Shown one piece after another: positions 24,499-39,300 of a DNA stretch of 64,000 nucleotides (within the stretch, counting starts at the first letter, position 1; the number at the start of each line of letters is the position of its first letter). The translations under genes and the position numbers were made by a program. A model generated the notes under the pieces. That model was not told the origin of the DNA and did no database searches. It saw only the letters and a list, made by a program, of their open reading frames with translations. Origin of the DNA: Boswellia sacra (lineage: Eukaryota; Streptophyta; Magnoliopsida; Sapindales; Burseraceae); the NCBI GenBank assembly GCA_013180625.2, contig SNVD02009094.1:124001-188000 (forward strand). The letters run 5' to 3'.

Positions 24499-27400
24499 TA
24501 TTCAATTTGCCTAATCTGATAACATAGATAATTGATGATTTTGTATTATTAAATATTGATGCCTATATAATAACAAATTGCCGCATACCTAGAGCCTAGA
24601 TGCAGTGATTATTTTGGTGCATGCATCATTTAATGTTGTTAATGAACTTTGAACTCAATGTTCACGCACCGCTCAAAGCTTGTAAATTCCAATAGGCTAG
24701 CGGCATATGCAACCATTATAATTAGTTTAAGTTAAAAAAGCAATGACTTTATTTATAAATGGGGAAGCACTTTTCAGCTCTATTATGGAATGTTGCCATT
24801 ACACTTTGCGAGAAAATTAGACAAATAAACAAACAAAAGCACTTGCGTAAAAAGCATGTTGTCATTCCAATACAAAGTGTTGCCTAAATAGGCTACATCT
24901 TTTGAATTATTTTATTGCAATCTTAGCTATCAAATAAGATAACATATAAACTAATTTAGCTCCACGCGCCTTCTCAGTTTTGCTTAAAGATCGAAAAGTT
25001 CAATGCGCTTTGCTTGTTTATTACTGAAGTTTCTTGGGGTGTTCTTCCACTTGATTCTGTTCTGATAAATATCATAAAAGTTTGATAGATTTCGATGAGA
25101 TCATGTTGACATCATCACATTATACAAAAAAGCAATGTTGGTTTTTTTTTTTAATTTCTTTGTGATACAAGGAATATGGGTACATTTGGATAATTTTTTA
25201 AAATATTTAAAACATAGATGCATCTAAAGTATAATATATAAAAAATTAATACTAATATATATGTGTGTGTGTATATATATATCTTTTAATAGTGTGCACT
25301 TTGTTACATCATTAATGGTTATGATAATATATGGAAATAAGATTTTTAGGAACTATAAAGAACAAGCAAGATCTTTCATATGTCAAGGATTTACAAAAGA
25401 TAAAATTTTAGGTATATTTAAAAGTGTTTTACGGAAAAAATATTTTGACACAAAATTAGACATAAATTTATAATCATGATATATAAAATTCAATGGTTAA
25501 AATGATTGATGAATTGGCAGGATTAAATATAATATTTTAATTTTTTTTAATCTCAATCATTAGATTTGATGAGATCAAGAGTAATAGATTTATCTCAATA
25601 AATTGTATCAAAAATTTGTTAAAATGTCACTTTCCAATGTTTTATATTGAAAACTACCAATACTAATTTTGGTACTCAAGACCTATCATAAATGGACTCA
25701 TAAATTTTTAATGTCACTTTCCTAAGGAAAAATTCTGAAATCTCAATCGAATTTATTATATGATTTGGAATGAAATTTAGATTTTTTTTTCCTTTTCTTT
25801 TAGCAAAAGTAGTGTTACTTTGATTGAATAATATTAGCCTATACCTAATTTAATATATTATCAAAAGACATTGATATACATCTCAAAATTTATTCTCAAA
25901 TTATGCATCTCAAATGATATAATATAAAATTAAAATTATCACATCATATTATATTACTTATTATATCATTATATTATCCACTTTATGAGTTTTTATTAAA
26001 TATAAATTATTTAAGATATAAAATTTAAGGTATAATTTTTTAATAGTATAATTATCCATCATGAAACAAATGAAATATCATATATTATCAAATAGATGAA
26101 ATAGTAAAAAAAAAAAAAAAAAAGCTTAATAAACAACTATCATCAGTGATGAGTTAAATCAAAAGATTGTGTGGTATTAATTTATGTATAAAATATCTGT
26201 GCATAAGATTTATATATAAACTATTATTTATGACTTGATTAAAGTTGTCAATTTAATAAATAGTAGTTACGCAGATAATATCGTTGAAACATAAAAAATC
26301 AATTTCCATATAATCATCATCTCACTGATTATAAAGGGGATTGATTGATTGATTACAAATTCGGTGCTCCACCTTCTACCTTGAACCTAGAAAAAGTAAA
26401 AATAATTAATTGCTTGTACACCAAATCAATACTTGTCACTTTGTGTCTCCATTAATGTCACTATCTTTTTATTGCATGTCACCATTTGGAATATTGTCCA
26501 CATTTCATTCAAGTCCCAAAAGTCAAAAACAAATTAAAATCCCTTTTACTTTTTTCTTCTAAAGCATTGGTCCCAATCACCCCCTTGCATGGGCCAACGG
26601 TAGTTTCAAGGAAGCACAAGAATATGTTAAGTGGAATTTCCAGTGGTTTGGCATGGAAAACAAGACTTCGTAACATGGGATTTCAAAATATAGACTTTTT
26701 GATTCCAAGATTTAAATGATTGAATAGCATAGATTGATAAGGTTGAATGCAAGATACGTAACATAAATATGACATGAGATTAATGATATAAATGTTTTAG
26801 TTTATGCTATTGACTTCTGGCTCTCATATTTCAAGATAATAAGTCTAAATTTGAATATAACCCCTTTTTGTTCTCCTTATTACTGACATATTAGTCGAGA
26901 ATATCAACAAATTTATGAAATGCATCATTTCTATGATTGTTTAATATAATCTAATTGTATGAATGTTATTTTTCTCTAGAAAATTATATGTTTTTTGTTT
27001 ACATTTTGAAAACTCTATTTTCGAAAAACGCCATCTACCAATGCATTTAAATCAATATCTACTACATATCATTTTTAAAATTCAAAAAATTTAAAATTAA
27101 TTATATATTCTTTTTAAATTTTAAAAATAAAAATTCAAAATATACAAACAAAAACCTTTACGAGTCTCATATCTTAAGTCAATAATTTTAAACTTGAACA
27201 TAACCCTTGTTCTTCTTACTATAAATAATAGTCAAAAATACTACCGACCAATTTATGAAATGCTTTATTAGTATGCTTATCTAATAAAATATTGTCATAT
27301 AACTTTATTTTTCTTTTTTTTTTTGTTCATAAATCATAATTATGGTTAATTAATTTCTTGAAATAGATACATGATAAAATTTTATTCAACAACCATCATG

Positions 27401-27830
27401 GTAGTCCCACAAAGACTTTCTTCTTTTAATACGTGGATCTTATGAAAATCAGTGCCTAACAAAGAAGCTAACACTATACTTTCTTTATAATATGCCAATG
27501 TTGATTACTTTATTCTCCTCAATAAGATTGTACCTTGTTATAGTAGAAGAATAATAATAATTAAATAGGAAAAGGAAATTATTGTTGACTACGCATAGTT
27601 GCATTAGTTTGTCACTCACATGGTCTAATGGTCAAAACATCACATGTCACTCTCTTAATTTTCATTTTTTTTAAATTTTCTAACCCATTTATACAAAACC
27701 AAAATTCATGAACTCTCACCTAGATATAGATAGCTATGAGCTCATTGCCACTCATAACCATGACCACATACAGTGTGTCCACATCATTTCAATAATTTAA
27801 ACTTATTCTATTTATCATTGGAACTTGTTA
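24499..27830. other. Gene-free AT-rich intergenic stretch
   Basis: The short ORFs here have the low-complexity composition expected of AT-rich non-coding DNA. Visible are a (TG)/(TA) microsatellite near 25258-25282, poly(A) tracts and scattered short repeats. No gene, RNA gene or definable element could be supported. Confidence 0.5.
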
Positions 27831-28500
27831 TTGTGCCGTGCTTTGAGATAGGGTCAATTCGTATTCGTAGTTTCGAACGATGACACGATAAAAATTGATC
27901 CAACATGAACACGATCTGTTTATTATTTGTATCATTATGACACGACATAAAAATGAGTAATACGACACGACACGATACGCTAACACGAATAATAAATGGA
28001 TCGTAATCGTGTTAGACATGAACATAACCCGTCTAATACGATTAAGACACGTTTACATTATTGACACGATTATGATCCGTTAACACGATTATGACCCATT
28101 AACACGATTAGGTTTCCAACTTTTACTAAATGACAAAAATATCCTAAGTTTTAAAATTTATTAGATTTTTAAAATTCTATTTTTATTTTAAAATTTGGAT
28201 ACATGTAGGGACTAAAATGTCTAAAAAGTTTAGTATTTTTAAATTTAATATGTAATAGTGTCAATATTTGTGTTAATCGCGTTATCGTGTCAATCGTGTA
28301 TAATATGTATTCGTGTTATTCGTGTTACTCGTGTCATAATCGTGTTCGCATGTTGAAGACTCTCAATCCGAACACGATACGATTATTAAACGAGTTGATA
28401 TCTTCGACACGAACACGAATATACCAAAATCTAAACCCGCTTAAACTCGTGTCATGTCAAGTCGTATTTACATGTCGAAAATTATCACCCTTATTATGAG
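27830..28500. mobile_element. ACACGA-rich repeat element, probably a non-autonomous transposon
   Basis: Both ends are dense in ACACGA/TCGTGT words (about 27875-28115 and 28270-28460). In the left part they run mainly as ACACGAT, and in the right part mainly as TCGTGTT and then ACACGAAC. The internal 150 bp is AT-rich. The two halves therefore partly form an inverted repeat. Similar telomere-like-word elements are common in plant introns and intergenic DNA. Ends and target-site duplication could not be fixed. Confidence 0.45.
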
Positions 28501-31500
28501 ACACCCGTTTTATGACAAAGTGTTAATTTCTCTCTTAAAAAAAAAAACGCCCACATGTTGCAATGAATTAGAAGTCAAAAATCAATCTAAAAAACTTTAG
28601 TCAAAAAAATTAAGTTGTAATAATTTGACCTTGATTTTGATGTGTTAAGGTACTGTAACTTAACTTTTTAACTTGAATTTTACTTTCATTAATTCTAACA
28701 CTTGATTATTTCATTCGGTGATTGTGAAAAAAAGAAAAAAACAAAAAATAAAAGGAAGTCAATTTTGTCATCAACTCGACAACTTTTTTGCCATTGGACT
28801 ATAGCAGGTTAAAGATTATGGCGGAGTGTACGAATGTAAGTGAAAATAAAAAAATTAAAATAATTTAAAATTAAAATAACTATATATAAATTCAACGATT
28901 CACAATTTGGGTATAAAAAGGGAGGCGGCTTAACCTAACATGTGTATGTTACGTATATCACTTAATTAAATTAATATAGTTACATGTTTGCTGAAATAAT
29001 AGGATTTTGACAGGGTAGATGGTCCGACCTCGAATATTATTCTTTTTTTTTTTTTTTGGGTTAGATGATAATGCGTTTGGCTTGACGGAAAGAAACTCTA
29101 AAGTGATAGCGATGAGAAAACCAACATGTAGAAGCCACTTGCAAGAGCAAGCAAACGCAATACATGCAAGGCTCCTATCCTTTCCACAAGCCGATTAATA
29201 ATTTGATAAGGGATGAGTATAGTACTAGCTAGCTAGCTAAAGCCATAAGCACTTTAGCAAAGCTAGCTAGCCAGCAAGTCTGTCTAGCCATAAATAGCTA
29301 GAAGAATATTAATAATCACTTTTTCTTTTGTTTATCTTTTGGGCAAATTCTCCTTTCCTTTCTCTTAGGTTTTGTTGGATTGGAAAAAGACACACTTGGG
29401 AATTAAATAAAGAAAAAGAAAGTTGATGATAATGGCAGCCATTTATGGAGAAGGAGCTTTCAAGGAAACCTCCCTCATAAGAAAATGACCAATTATCATC
29501 CTCTCACTTCCCTTTGATGGCTCATTTTTATTTTACTAATCAAAGAGCATCAACGATATAGAAACTTTAGTTCTATTGGATGCTCAATGTTCCCATCAAT
29601 TGTCAATTTGGGTCACTTTCATTTGGTGCAAACCACATATCTTAAAATTGTCGCTTGCATCTCGATGTAGATGGGTTCTGGTTGGAATCATTATAATGGT
29701 TCAAAATTAATCTTCCCTCCTCCATTTGTACGTTAACATTCGAGACGATGTTAATTACTGAAACTCATATTTGAAAATCGTCAAAAGAGTTGATGATATC
29801 ACAACTACGTGTATATCACGTTTTCTATTATCAGTATAATTATTTTATATCATCGACGAGTCAGAATAGTACAATTCTTTGTTACATGTAGGATATCGAT
29901 TAATAGCGTTGATATTTGGATAATATCCTAGAGCTATAGAGAATAATTTACAAGTCTTTTCAATAGAAATGTAGAATAAAGATGAAGTGTATAAGATATT
30001 ATCAAATTCTCCTCCAATAGAAATATCGAAATCAAAGAGAGATTGAGAAGTAATCGTCTAACACATTGTAAAATTGCGTACCAAATAATGTGTAATAAAA
30101 TTTAAAAAAATATGTAACATTAAAATTAAAACTCAAATTTTCTAATAATTTTTACCATTGTGGATTGTGACAACCCACAAGACATTTTCTTTCATATAAT
30201 TGACTGAACAAACCCGAATAGCTGGAAAAGAACGGGAAAAAAGCAGAAATGGAATAAAAGTGGTAACTGGCTCTGCTTCTGCTTCTGCTTCTGTGAAGTA
30301 AAGCTTTACTTCAAAGAAGCAGCTTTGTACTGACATTTCAGCAAAAAATTCCCCTAACCCTTGAGGACAAATGTCACCCAAAATTCGATTTTTTAATAAT
30401 TCTATAATAATAATAATAATAATAAATGCCTTCTGCAACGTACAGCTGGGTGACTGAGGGGTTAATTATTGGGTACGAAGCTGGTCCCATAACAAGAGCA
30501 AGTCCGTGACTCACACGCTTCAAAAGCGCGAGTGAATTAAGGACTTAAAAGAAAAGTGCTTTTATGAGGCCCATGATATGTCCCTTTCTCATTATAAATA
30601 TATATTTTTTATTTTATCAAAATTTTTTAAAACTCCGAAGAGTCAAGACAGCCCAGCCAGTTAGGTCACCAGATACTTCTCCTTAAATGAATTTCTTGTT
30701 CAAAATTATCGTGAGACATGGAAAGAGACGATATATTGATTAGAGGATTTGGACAGAAAAAGTTGTCAGCTCTAAAGATAGTGAAGCTTTATTTTATTTT
30801 ATTTTTAAAAATGGGAAAGTGGGTTTTGGATAGCAATAACTTTTTTTAAAATTTTTTTTTTTGAATTTCATTTTGATGAAGTAATCTAATTTTCGTGGTT
30901 ACTGGTGTTAGATGGTGACTTGTCATACTCATCAAAATTATGAAATTCTGGCAAGACTTGTCTCCGTACATTAACTAAGGGTTCATTTCACACATATTTG
31001 TCCCATTCTTAGAAAGACTAGAACTTCAAAGAATCAAAATGCATCCATAATAAAACAAAAACAAATAAATCGTTTAACGTAAGTTCCCATTCTATTAAAT
31101 GTACCTCCTATGAGATTTATCTCTCTCTCTCTCTCTCATTACGCAATCCGTTTATTATTAGCGGATAAATTTAATTATACCAACTAATTTGTCATCGAAA
31201 AGAGATATTAAAAAATTAAAAAAAATCTCTAAAGTGTTTTGAAAAATAATCAAAAATTTTCTTTTCAATATCTAATCATTTATGAACTCGTTACGGGGGT
31301 TAACGGGAATAATCAAGTCTCAAGATATGTTTTGAAAAATAACCATTTTTTTTTTGCATCACTTAACCATCTGTAAACCTGTAATGCATTAATATATTCA
31401 ATTTATCAATTCGTAACGAGTTAACATGTATAATTCGTAATGTGTTCAATCTGTTAACTCAAAACGTATTGACAGATAGATACGTTTAAGTGTTTTTTTT

Positions 31501-32233
31501 AAGGATATTTTTGTCTACTATTAAACTTACTTATACAATTAAATAAAATATTAAACCAGTTATTTTTTAAAACATCGTCCAAATTTTGGTTATTTCTTAT
31601 AATTTCTGTATTCTTATTTTAGGGCCATGAAACTGTGGAAATGCGTGTGTTTTTATTTAAATACACACATTTTCATGCATTTATAATGATGAAATCAAAT
31701 TTCGAAAAAAAGTTTTTAATCAAAAAACACTTTCTTATGATTTAACTGTGTCCTAAGACAACTTTTTATTTTATTAGATGATTAGAAAAATATCTTTTTT
31801 AAAAAATAAATTACATTAATAAAGATCAATAATGTGATAGTTATACAATAATATTATATGAATTTATAAGATTGAGTTAGCATGAAAATTATAAAATTAT
31901 AATACTATTCATCTGTAAATTGATGTGAGCTCTCTATTTATCCGATCAATAAATTAATAATAATATTAATAGGTCATTATCTAATATACATATAGTGAAA
32001 TGAGACAAAATAATGTATGTATCACAAGTGGCAAGGCCATCTATTAGATAAGTTCAAGAAAAGATATATATGCAATTCTTTTCAATCCTATAAAGCGACA
32101 AGGTGATTGATAATAGATGTATCTATTAGGAGGTCAATGCAATTTTTTTCTTTATAATAAATATTTTTTCTTAGATATGAGTATAGTTTTCCATTATTAT
32201 TATTGTTGTTATTGTTGTTGTTGTTGTTGTTAC

Positions 32234-32269
<36 letters not shown>

Positions 32270-32672
32270 GTAATAGGTTTGAGCTAATTTACGTATAAAA
32301 ACAAGTGAGACATTCGTGACAAAGCCCTATTAAAGGTTGGATACAAATATTTGAGCTAAAATCTATTACATTACACTTTTAAAATGAGTAGCTACTTCAT
32401 GTAAATTAACATATACGATAATGAATTAACTTTTGAAAGAATATTCACCGACTCAATCCAACTATCTCTCTTGTCTATTAGCATAATTTTAGAATGGAAT
32501 TGGACGCATTAAGCATATATTCAACCAATAACTTATTATTATTAGATTAAAATACTTTATGATGAATTTCAATCTTCTTTTTTCACAAACCTTTCATAGA
32601 AGTCTAAACGAAAAAAGTTTGAATAGAATATTATAACAAGAACATGTTACACGTATAATTTACATAAAATTT
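28501..32672. other. Intergenic, no gene; two small unusual spots
   Basis: The stretch is mostly AT-rich and unremarkable. A foldback of AGCTAGCT words lies near 29228-29280. A GC-richer patch at about 30200-30560 contains (CTGCTT)n and a 20-bp perfect palindrome at 30294-30313. Microsatellites (CT)n near 31120 and (TTG)n/(TTA)n at about 32190-32270 are present. No coding gene is supported. Confidence 0.45.
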
Positions 32673-32861
32673 GAGTAACGCTGCATCTACAACCAACCTT
32701 TCTTACAACTGGAGTTGACAAAATATCACTGGATGAGTAAAAAATAATAATAGATAAAGAAGTTAAATTATACGATATGGAATTATCCATCGATTAGTAG
32801 TTTGCCAACTCGGATTGTAATAAAGATTGGTTGTAGATTAGTTGTACCTCTAATATTACTC
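32673..32861. mobile_element. MITE with about 45-bp imperfect terminal inverted repeats
   Basis: The left end GAGTAACGCTGCATCTACAA continues with CCAACCTTTCTTACAA. The right end is its imperfect complement, finishing in CTCTAATATTACTC. The GAGTAA terminus is shared with the MITE at 18897-19110, so both may belong to one superfamily. Confidence 0.6.
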
Positions 32862-34004
32862 GTAAAATTTTATAATAAATATTTATTTTTCTTTTATGTA
32901 TCATAATTATTAACATGATCGATAATTTTAATAAGACTATATGTGACAAAAATGCTCTTAATTGTGTTGTCGTGGGATTGGTGGGGGTTAGTGCTATTAA
33001 AAAACAATTAATTGATACCCAACAAGTTAATAGGACTCATTAATTAAGTATTAATTATTAGTAGACATCGTGCTCACCTGTTGGCTTCATATAACAGAAC
33101 CTTTACTAAACTCAATTTTGAGCGATCCCAAATAAATAAATAATAAATTGTCACGTGGGTTCTTGTGTTTGGAATTTCTTTTTTCTATTTCCAATTTGTT
33201 AAAAGAATTGAAAGTTTATACTTAATTCAAACACTTTTTTAATTTATCTTATTTGCTCTTTAAATGTACATTGCTATATTTAAATATTAATGGTAAGATC
33301 AAATTTGAAGTAAAGATGGCAATCCATGAAGGTTTTTGAACTACGAGTTATTAGACATCCAATGTCTCGATCATCAAATAAAGTATTCTTTTTCTTCAAC
33401 ATAAGCAGAGGGCTGCCATAAAAAGTAATTAAAAAAAAATGAAGAGATAATATTCTGCTGGAACACACAAGGGAAAGATCAAAGATTGGAAGATAAATTG
33501 AGGATTTATTTAACAATAATTAATGACCAATCAACAAGCCCTTTACTTTCTTTTTGTATGATCAATAATTTGTTCTCCATTGACCTTTCTTTTATCGTTT
33601 TCTTTCTTTCACAACACCGTATTAGGGTCAATTTATTCGATGTTTTCAACCCATCATTTTCTTAACTACCATATCTTAGAAGTGACTTTTGTAAAATTTT
33701 TTTTTTGAATATATATGTTTTGTAAAATATTTAGTACTACCTTGACAATAAAACACTCCGAACAGTTTTTATCAGAAAATAAAGTTTATTTATTTCAGTT
33801 AATCTTACAAAAGAGACCAATTTTTTTTAATTTTTTTTTCTATTAAAAAACTAAAGCCCTAAAGTCTACACCAATCAATGGATGCATGACTCAAAATCAA
33901 AAGTTGATTCTATAAAATATATGAAAGATCATTGAGTATGATCGTTATACTGAGTAATTTATACTTTTAATTAATAAAATCCCGTTAAGTCTTATTATAC
34001 TTAA

Positions 34005-34344
34005 AGTAGTGCTCATTTTGCAAACTCATGTATATAAACTGACGTGACATTACTCATTTATTTATACATCATCATTGTTTATTAAATGAGTGTATATTTA
34101 TTACTCCAATCAACTCATACATCAGTTTGTATGCAAGAGTCTGTACAAAAAGTGTAACACTAACATTATTCTTACACTTACGTGATGTATATAAACTGAC
34201 ATGACATTACTCATTTATTTATACATCATCATTGTTTATTAAATGAGTGTATATTTATTACTCCAATCAACTCATACATCAGTTTGTATGCAAGAGTCTG
34301 TACAAAAAGTGTAACACTAACATTATTCTTACATTTACGTGATG
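34005..34344. mobile_element. MITE with recent 157-bp internal tandem duplication
   Basis: The left end AGTAGTGCTCATTTTGCAAA and the right-end complement AGTGTTACACTTTTTGTACA continue inward as related inverted repeats (both reach AAACTGA(C/T)GT). The segment starting at 34031 is repeated at 34188 with only a few differences (for example GACGTG versus GACATG), including the right terminus. Confidence 0.65.
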
Positions 34345-37300
34345 CAAATCGAAAGATAAAGTTAACATGCATTTTAAACTCATCATATATATAAATCCAA
34401 ACTTCAATCGAAGTTTGAGTTCGACCTATTGAACCTCTATTAGATTAAATACAAACTTGTAATTTGTAAACTTGGGTTAGCTTCTATATATAATAATGGT
34501 TAAAAACATGTAGAAGTCAATAAAAGGAATGAAAATAGAGATTATAAAATAGTAAGTTTGTGTTACGCAACAAGTAGTTGTTTCCAAAAATATGAAAACA
34601 AAACGTTAGCTTAGTGTTAATTAACTTCACTTTGAAGAGACTGAGGAGAAAAAAATGCAAGTAATAAGTTGATTCGAAGGGCTGTCAAATGTCAGTATGT
34701 CACACTCAAATGCACTGGTAGGCTTCAATTTGTTTTTCTTATCATCCTCAATCGTCCGTCTTAATTAATTAATTGATTAGATGTGGAGACGAACATCACA
34801 ATCATCGTTAAAATCCAAATCAAACGGTGACTTTTAAGTCATTTTTTAATTATTTTCTTTCAGTATATGATTCTTTCTTTCTTTATCATATCGTAAAAGA
34901 AGTAATCTTACACGTCTCTTTGCTATGCTCCAATTGTTTGCGTTGCTTTCCAATAAGGCCAACCACAGTTGCTCATAATAATTTATCTACTTATCTTTTA
35001 ATCATTTTGAAAAATAAATTGTCACCTACAATGATTTCAACTTACTTTTTAAGGCAATAATATATTATTAGCTTCATGATGTTATTGCCCATTAAATATT
35101 TCGATTCCAATTTGAAGGGTTTAGGTTTTTGGGGGAAAAAATAAATAATAATAATAATAATAATCGGGGCTCTCCTGTAACCCTTGGTTAAGGACACTTC
35201 TTTTCGATATAGACTTTAATGATAAATTATTGGTTTTGAACGGTATATATGTAAAGTATTGCATGCAAATCTATCTAACTTGTTAAAGGGCTATATTCTA
35301 ATAAACTTCTACTAGCTTCAGTAAAAGTTGTGAAGAATATATTTTTATAAATGTTTCATTGTTGAATTATTATTGCATTTTGCTTTCTTAGAATATATTT
35401 TGAATGAAACAGAGGAAGTTAATGATATCTTTTACAGAAGCACTACAATGTTATTGAATCAATAATATTTTTCGAGTAAATTGAGCCATTGAATATGAAG
35501 TCCAATTGTTAAGATCGGTTGTTGATGGATTGTTACGTGTAATATAATAGAAACAATTTAATCAGATTGCACATAAATTTTACGTAGCTCGGTTATAAAC
35601 AAGTTACATCCACAAAAAATATAACTTAGGACTATCTAGATCTTACATGCTTAGTATTATAATATTTTCTTATTTTTTACGTTATAACACAAAACATTAT
35701 TCTGAAAAAGAAATTGACTTGGAATAAAATAATTTTCTCTCATTTTATCTCAAGTCTCAACCCCATTTCATATTTGGACCACTGAGAGAGACTTTAAGTT
35801 CCATCTATGCGCCATGTTGCACTTATGCGATAAATGATTAAATCCATGTAATTGAAATGTAAGATCCATCAACCATGTCATATCCAAATCCAAATTCAAT
35901 GCTTATCATCATCTTTTTATTAGTCCCATCCATTCTCCACGTCCATTCATTTCTTTGTTATTGTTTGAAATTAATTTCCCATAAATTAAATTCATATCGC
36001 TTTTTCTTACATTCTTTTTGGAAGCAAAGAGGTAGGGTAGGGACCCAAATGAAAGAATTTCTTTTGGAAGATGAGAAAATGACAAATCTAAAAATAAAGA
36101 GTTAATAATAACAATAATTTTACATATTCAAATGATATCGATATTACATGTACAATCAATTGATACAATCTGATATGATATGACTATGACATAACTCTTT
36201 TATTGTCCTTATTCGTTTTTCTTTATTAAGGTGACCCTTTTTTTTTTCACTCCTCCATTAATTCTCTTACGAAATGGATGAGATTGTTTATGTAATATTA
36301 TAGATTGATACATCAAATTTTTAATAAAAAGGATGTCTTATCTTGGAGAAAGTTGAAATATTAGGTGGGATTTGATAAATTATTCTAATCATGAACATAG
36401 ATTAGGAATGAAGAGGATATATTTCTTGGGTTAAATAGGGTTATTTGATGAGTTTCTTTTTAAGGCATTTGTAACTCTAGATAGAGTAAATAAGGAGAAA
36501 AAGGCAAAGACAAAAAGTTGAAAATTACACATATTATTGCTTTAAAAAAAAAATTGAACGAATATCATAAAGAATTTCATTTTCTTAGAGCTTTAGAAAA
36601 ATCTGAAATGCATAAATTATTTCACTTTATCTTTTTTTAAACAAGAAACCCTTTTATTTGTAAATAACCAAAAAAGATTGAACCATCACTAGTATCATCG
36701 AATAAAAGTTATGTATTGAACCATCTCTAGTATCATCGAATAAAAGTTATGTACTCACCGACTATCAACTAGGGCTCGAAGAATTATTCCATAGTTCATT
36801 TATCGTATATCAAATCCAACGAATCTAATAGTAAACCAATTCATATTCATGTTTTGTCATTATGTCACTTGTAACTTGCTAGGGTTTTGCTTTTCTCCAT
36901 GTACTATTCTATACCTCAACTTTAGTAGAAAAAAGAAATATGTTAGGTGTAAAAAGAAAAATTTTCTCTTCCAGGTTCCATTATTTTCTTCCTCCTTTTA
37001 GGCAAAATAAAAGAATAACTTTCTTCTCCTCTTTCCTTTCCTTTTTATCTCACGCCCACTTTTTCTTTTCCCCCAAACATAATGTTACACTTTACGAGAT
37101 TCAAGTACGATTTTTTCGAATCAAATTATCGTCAAAGTTATCAGACTTGGACTTGAACTTGGTTGCTGTAATGTTAACTTGCAAGAAATTTCTCGATTTC
37201 CATTAATTAAAGCACGACATGCAGATTGCTTTGCAATGAAATTATCGTGAGATATTGACTGTGATCTTGGGTTGACGTGACACGATTTCTAGCGTGGTTT

Positions 37301-39300
37301 GGGGACAAAAGATAGTGAGGTGTGATAGAGATTGAGAATGAGAGCTTTTTTTTAATTATTTTAATTTTCTCCTTGTTTTAATTTTATATTATCTATTTTT
37401 AAAAGATTATTTTTCAAAAATATTTTAAATTCGAATTATTTTTACTAAATACCCTAATATTTTAATTTAATGTTAGAAATAATATTAATAAAAATAATAA
37501 ACAAAATACCAATTCCAAAATACCAATTCTTTCTATCTCTTAAAAAAGAGAAATTATATTTTGAGACAACTTTGTAACTTTTCATTTCACCAAATCTAAT
37601 AGTTGAGATTGTAAATAAAAAAGTTAAATTTACTACTGTCAACTTATTAATCATCTCAATCTTTATATTTTATAAATCAATAATTTTAAATTATGTTTAA
37701 TTTTACAATAGAAGAGTTGCATCAAAACATATCTTAATAATGAATCTCGTTAATCATTTTCAATGTATCAAACAGTTTATTTTACAATTTTAAATTTTTA
37801 TTTTAAATTAATCTTTTATTATATATGTAACTTTCAAAAACATTTATTCAAATTAGGCTGCTTTTACTCCTCTGTGCCAATATGACTTTATTTGGGAAGC
37901 TTTTAACAACTTCAAACCTATTTGGGATTATTAAATGAAGGGTTAGTAAGACTTTTATCCATGCAAAAAAAAAAAAAAATTTATGTTTTGTTTTGTTTGA
38001 GTTTAAAAATTGATAGTCCATCTAAAAATCTCTATTATCTATAAACATATTTAACATCTAAGACTAAAACTCTTTTAATATAATACAAACATCTAGCATA
38101 CTAAAAAACAAGGTTAATCATAATTAGTTGTAATGTTTAGATTTCTTTCTAATTACACTACAAGATTTAAACAAGGATGGTTTATGACACTTGAAAATAA
38201 ATATGCAAAGATAACACGTCTCTATATATTTCGATATAGACTCGAGCTACTGTAAAGATATCAACGAAATAAGTTATATTCTTTGTTTTGGAAATAAAAA
38301 TAGTAAATTAAAGATGTTAATATTGTGCATGATTATGAATTTTGTGTTTTTATCTCGACAAACATTTATTTGTAAGTTTTCAAAATTTAATGCTCTTTAA
38401 ATCTATTTAAGTATTGATAAAACTGATTTTAGAGAGCCAATAAGATAAATCTTAGAATAAATTATTTTAAAATCCAACTTAAGTAATCATTAATCACAAA
38501 AGGTAATGTGGATTGGGATGTTCAAATATGACGTGTAGGTCCCAAATAAACAAAATTGGAAACCCAAATTAAAAGTGTGAAATTGACAATGGCCCTTGCA
38601 AAATTGACCTTAAAACGCGAATGCCGACAAATTAAAACGACAATGCTTTATAAATTAATAAAATTAATTTCGAAATAATAACAATGTTTATTTTTTTGTT
38701 TTTGGTGTGAATATTTTTGTATGTTTTTGGATCCACGAAATGCTTAATTAAAAAACAAAAAAAAAAAAAAAGGAAAAGAGAAAGAAAATCATGCCCACAT
38801 TTGATAGATAAATAAAATCCATTTTTGACACACACAGTTTGAAAACATTATAGAAAACCAAATAAAATCTCCGAAGAATTGGGCCAAATTGGGCTTTCAC
38901 AAATTGGGCCTGGCCATATTGTATTCGTCTATGATTTGACTGCATTTTGGATTATGATAACTGAGAGTTCTTTCTTTGCAGACAATACTTTCAAGTAAAT
39001 TAAAGTGTCTCTAGGAAAGCTCTTATATAAAGTAACTTTTAATTCAATTTTTTCAATTTATCTCAAATTTTTATATTCTAATTTGTATCATATTATATTA
39101 ATTTGTATAAAGAACACCAATTTTTTAGAACTTCAGAAAAATTATGAAACGCAATGATGTATAATATTAATGAGTGACCCGTTTAAAAGGCACTAAAGTA
39201 ATTAAAATTATATTAATTCAATTAATAATTTAAAATATTTAAATTTATGTACACGTTACTTTATGCTTTTTAGTGATATTTTATTATATTTAATTGCTCA
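34345..39300. other. Gene-free AT-rich intergenic stretch
   Basis: No coding gene is supported. A 38-bp direct duplication lies at 36678-36753 (two units reading TTGAACCATC(A/T)CTAGTATC and onward). An (AAT)n tract lies near 35143-35164. A slightly GC-richer patch with TGACGTGAC lies near 37270. Otherwise I see nothing. Confidence 0.5.

Noticed and set aside
26486..26719. 77-codon ORF with mixed composition
   Set aside because: Starts in AT-rich intergenic DNA and shows no family resemblance, splice partner or promoter.
29220..29290. microRNA precursor suggested by the AGCTAGCT foldback
   Set aside because: The stem is short and built of a simple repeated word, and none of the conserved plant miRNA sequences I could recall is present.
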